This document shows positions 63,294 through 64,000 of a DNA stretch of 64,000 bases, one piece after another. Numbering within the stretch: position 1 is the first letter of the stretch; each line of letters starts with the position of its first letter. Under the pieces are notes generated by a model. That model did not search any database and was not told where the DNA came from. It worked only from the letters and a program-made list of their open reading frames with translations. A program made the translations under genes and the position numbers. The DNA comes from JAPOXR01 sp964291445 (lineage in GTDB: Bacteria; Pseudomonadota; Alphaproteobacteria; Rhodobacterales; Rhodobacteraceae), in assembly GCA_964291445.2 (NCBI GenBank), contig OZ219864.1:1054001-1118000 (forward strand). The letters run 5' to 3'.

Positions 63294-63557
63294 ATGGCAA
63301 AAATTACCTATATTGAACATAATGGAACACAGCATGTTGTTGAGGTATCCAACGGTTTGACAGTAATGGAAGGTGCTCGAGATAATAGTATACCTGGCAT
63401 AGACGCTGACTGTGGGGGAGCATGTGTATGTGCAACCTGCCATGTGTATATCCATCCAGACTGGGTAGCAAAGGTACCGGCGCGTGAACCTGAAGAAGAA
63501 GATATGCTTGATTTTGCTTACGAACCGGATCCGGAAAGATCTAGACTTACTTGCTAG
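63294..63557 (+). CDS. Plant-type 2Fe-2S ferredoxin with premature stop
   Basis: An 87-aa ferredoxin with the cluster Cys in DADCGGACVCATC and the fourth Cys in RSRLTC, directly before the stop. The stop is TAG (63,555-63,557). If read through, the frame continues LIVTDALDGLIVQMPEKQ to 63,617, which is the normal end of adrenodoxin/FdxB-like ferredoxins, with Gln expected at the TAG. All four ligands remain, but the last 20 or so residues are lost. Start ATG 63,294 (MAKITYIEHNG) with AAGGA 10 bases upstream is preferred over 63,285. Candidate electron donor for the cargo desaturase-like enzyme. Confidence 0.88.
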   Translation: MAKITYIEHNGTQHVVEVSNGLTVMEGARDNSIPGIDADCGGACVCATCHVYIHPDWVAKVPAREPEEEDMLDFAYEPDPERSRLTC

Positions 63558-63617
63558 CTGATAGTCACAGATGCCTTAGACGGATTGATCGTTCAAATGC
63601 CGGAAAAGCAAATATAG

Positions 63618-63825
63618 GGCTTTGTCAGAATAAACCACCTTGCCCGACAGCATCTTGGAAATTACCTTCTATGACATTCCCAATCCTATATCCTTTCGCT
63701 ACTTCAAAACCAGTCCAGAGAACATCCAACTTACAGTCATTATGTGAGGTTTCCACTAAGCGTGCCCTCTCGCACAGCACCCTAAAATGTGTTATAATAT
63801 AACACTCACATAGGGGTGTTCCAAA
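63618..63825. other. Intergenic with an unassigned minus-strand frame
   Basis: About 200 bases. A minus-strand frame (63,625-63,834) ends in VAKGYRIGNVIEGNFQ and so on, and could be the tail of a degraded gene, but I cannot name a family. Confidence 0.3.
63790..63806. promoter_or_regulatory. 17-bp perfect palindrome overlapping a TATAAT box
   Basis: GTGTTATAATATAACAC, centred on one base, contains a consensus TATAAT (63,794-63,799), 20 bases before the ATG at 63,826. It looks like a dimeric repressor site on a promoter; no good -35 was found. Confidence 0.45.
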
Positions 63826-64000
63826 TGTTAGCAAAAGGTAACGTCACGATCGGCCTTGAAACACGCTTCGGGCCTGATTGGCCTGGCGTCCGCTGCGGTG
63901 CACGGACCAAGGCTGGAGGTAAATGTCAACGTCCTGCGGTGAAGCGGACCGGTAAATGTAACCGGCACGGCGGCAAAAGCACTGGGCCTCGAACCCAAGC
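63826..64000 (+). CDS. HGG-motif small basic protein, N-terminal part (partial)
   Basis: The frame runs off the right edge after 58 codons. It contains RCGARTKAGGKCQRPA and CNRHGGKSTGPRT, the Cys/His-rich signature of a widespread family of small phage- or plasmid-associated proteins (HGGxSTGxxT motif). Two Cys pairs and the His suggest a zinc knuckle. Function is not known. It follows a TATAAT palindrome and is probably the start of a different, phage-like block. Confidence 0.7.

Overview
The left third (about 1-21,518) is ordinary high-GC bacterial chromosome. Gene content and style point to an alphaproteobacterium: separate cytochrome b and c1 genes, IolB, an IolC-DUF2090 fusion, and MocD/MocE-like proteins. 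It carries the end of the bc1 complex operon, GDP-L-fucose synthesis (gmd-fcl), inositol catabolism (iolB, iolC), an amidinotransferase, an exonuclease-CBS-nucleotidyltransferase fusion, a desaturase-like/Rieske pair, chorismate synthase, an EamA exporter, HU, an AMP-to-hypoxanthine salvage pair and two PIN-type toxin-antitoxin pairs. It ends inside a cysN-cysC-like gene cut by an IS1595-family element.

The rest (21,519-64,000) is a mosaic of mobile elements and lower-GC catabolic cargo. I resolve ten elements: two different IS1595-family elements; three copies of one IS91-family element (HUH transposase plus tyrosine recombinase); one IS66-family element; two near-identical IS21-family copies; a third, diverged IS21-family element; and a RIT (recombinase-in-trio) element. 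Several are nested: IS91 copy B contains IS66, which contains IS21 copy 1; IS91 copy C contains IS21 copy 2; IS21 element 3 contains the RIT. Target duplications and identical element lengths (2,572 bp for IS91 copies A and B; 2,749 bp for both intact IS21 copies) let most insertions be undone on paper.

With the mobile DNA removed, the cargo reads left to right on one strand: membrane desaturase/hydroxylase, aldehyde dehydrogenase (pseudogene), remnants, a thiamine-diphosphate enzyme, a five-gene oligopeptide-type ABC importer, an amidase, an SDR dehydrogenase, an 86-codon ORF, a second nearly identical SDR, two hydratase/decarboxylase-family enzymes of the meta-cleavage type, and a 2Fe-2S ferredoxin with a premature stop. 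I infer uptake and oxidative breakdown of an amide-containing or aromatic compound, now decaying; the substrate cannot be read from sequence. A TTGACT...TATAAA promoter-like module occurs three times and is split by IS91 at equivalent places in two of them.

The insertion load, stop codons and internal deletions suggest a lineage under relaxed selection, such as a host-associated bacterium, but that is inference. Dense near-identical repeats also make misassembly a real possibility. No CRISPR array, rRNA or convincing tRNA was seen.
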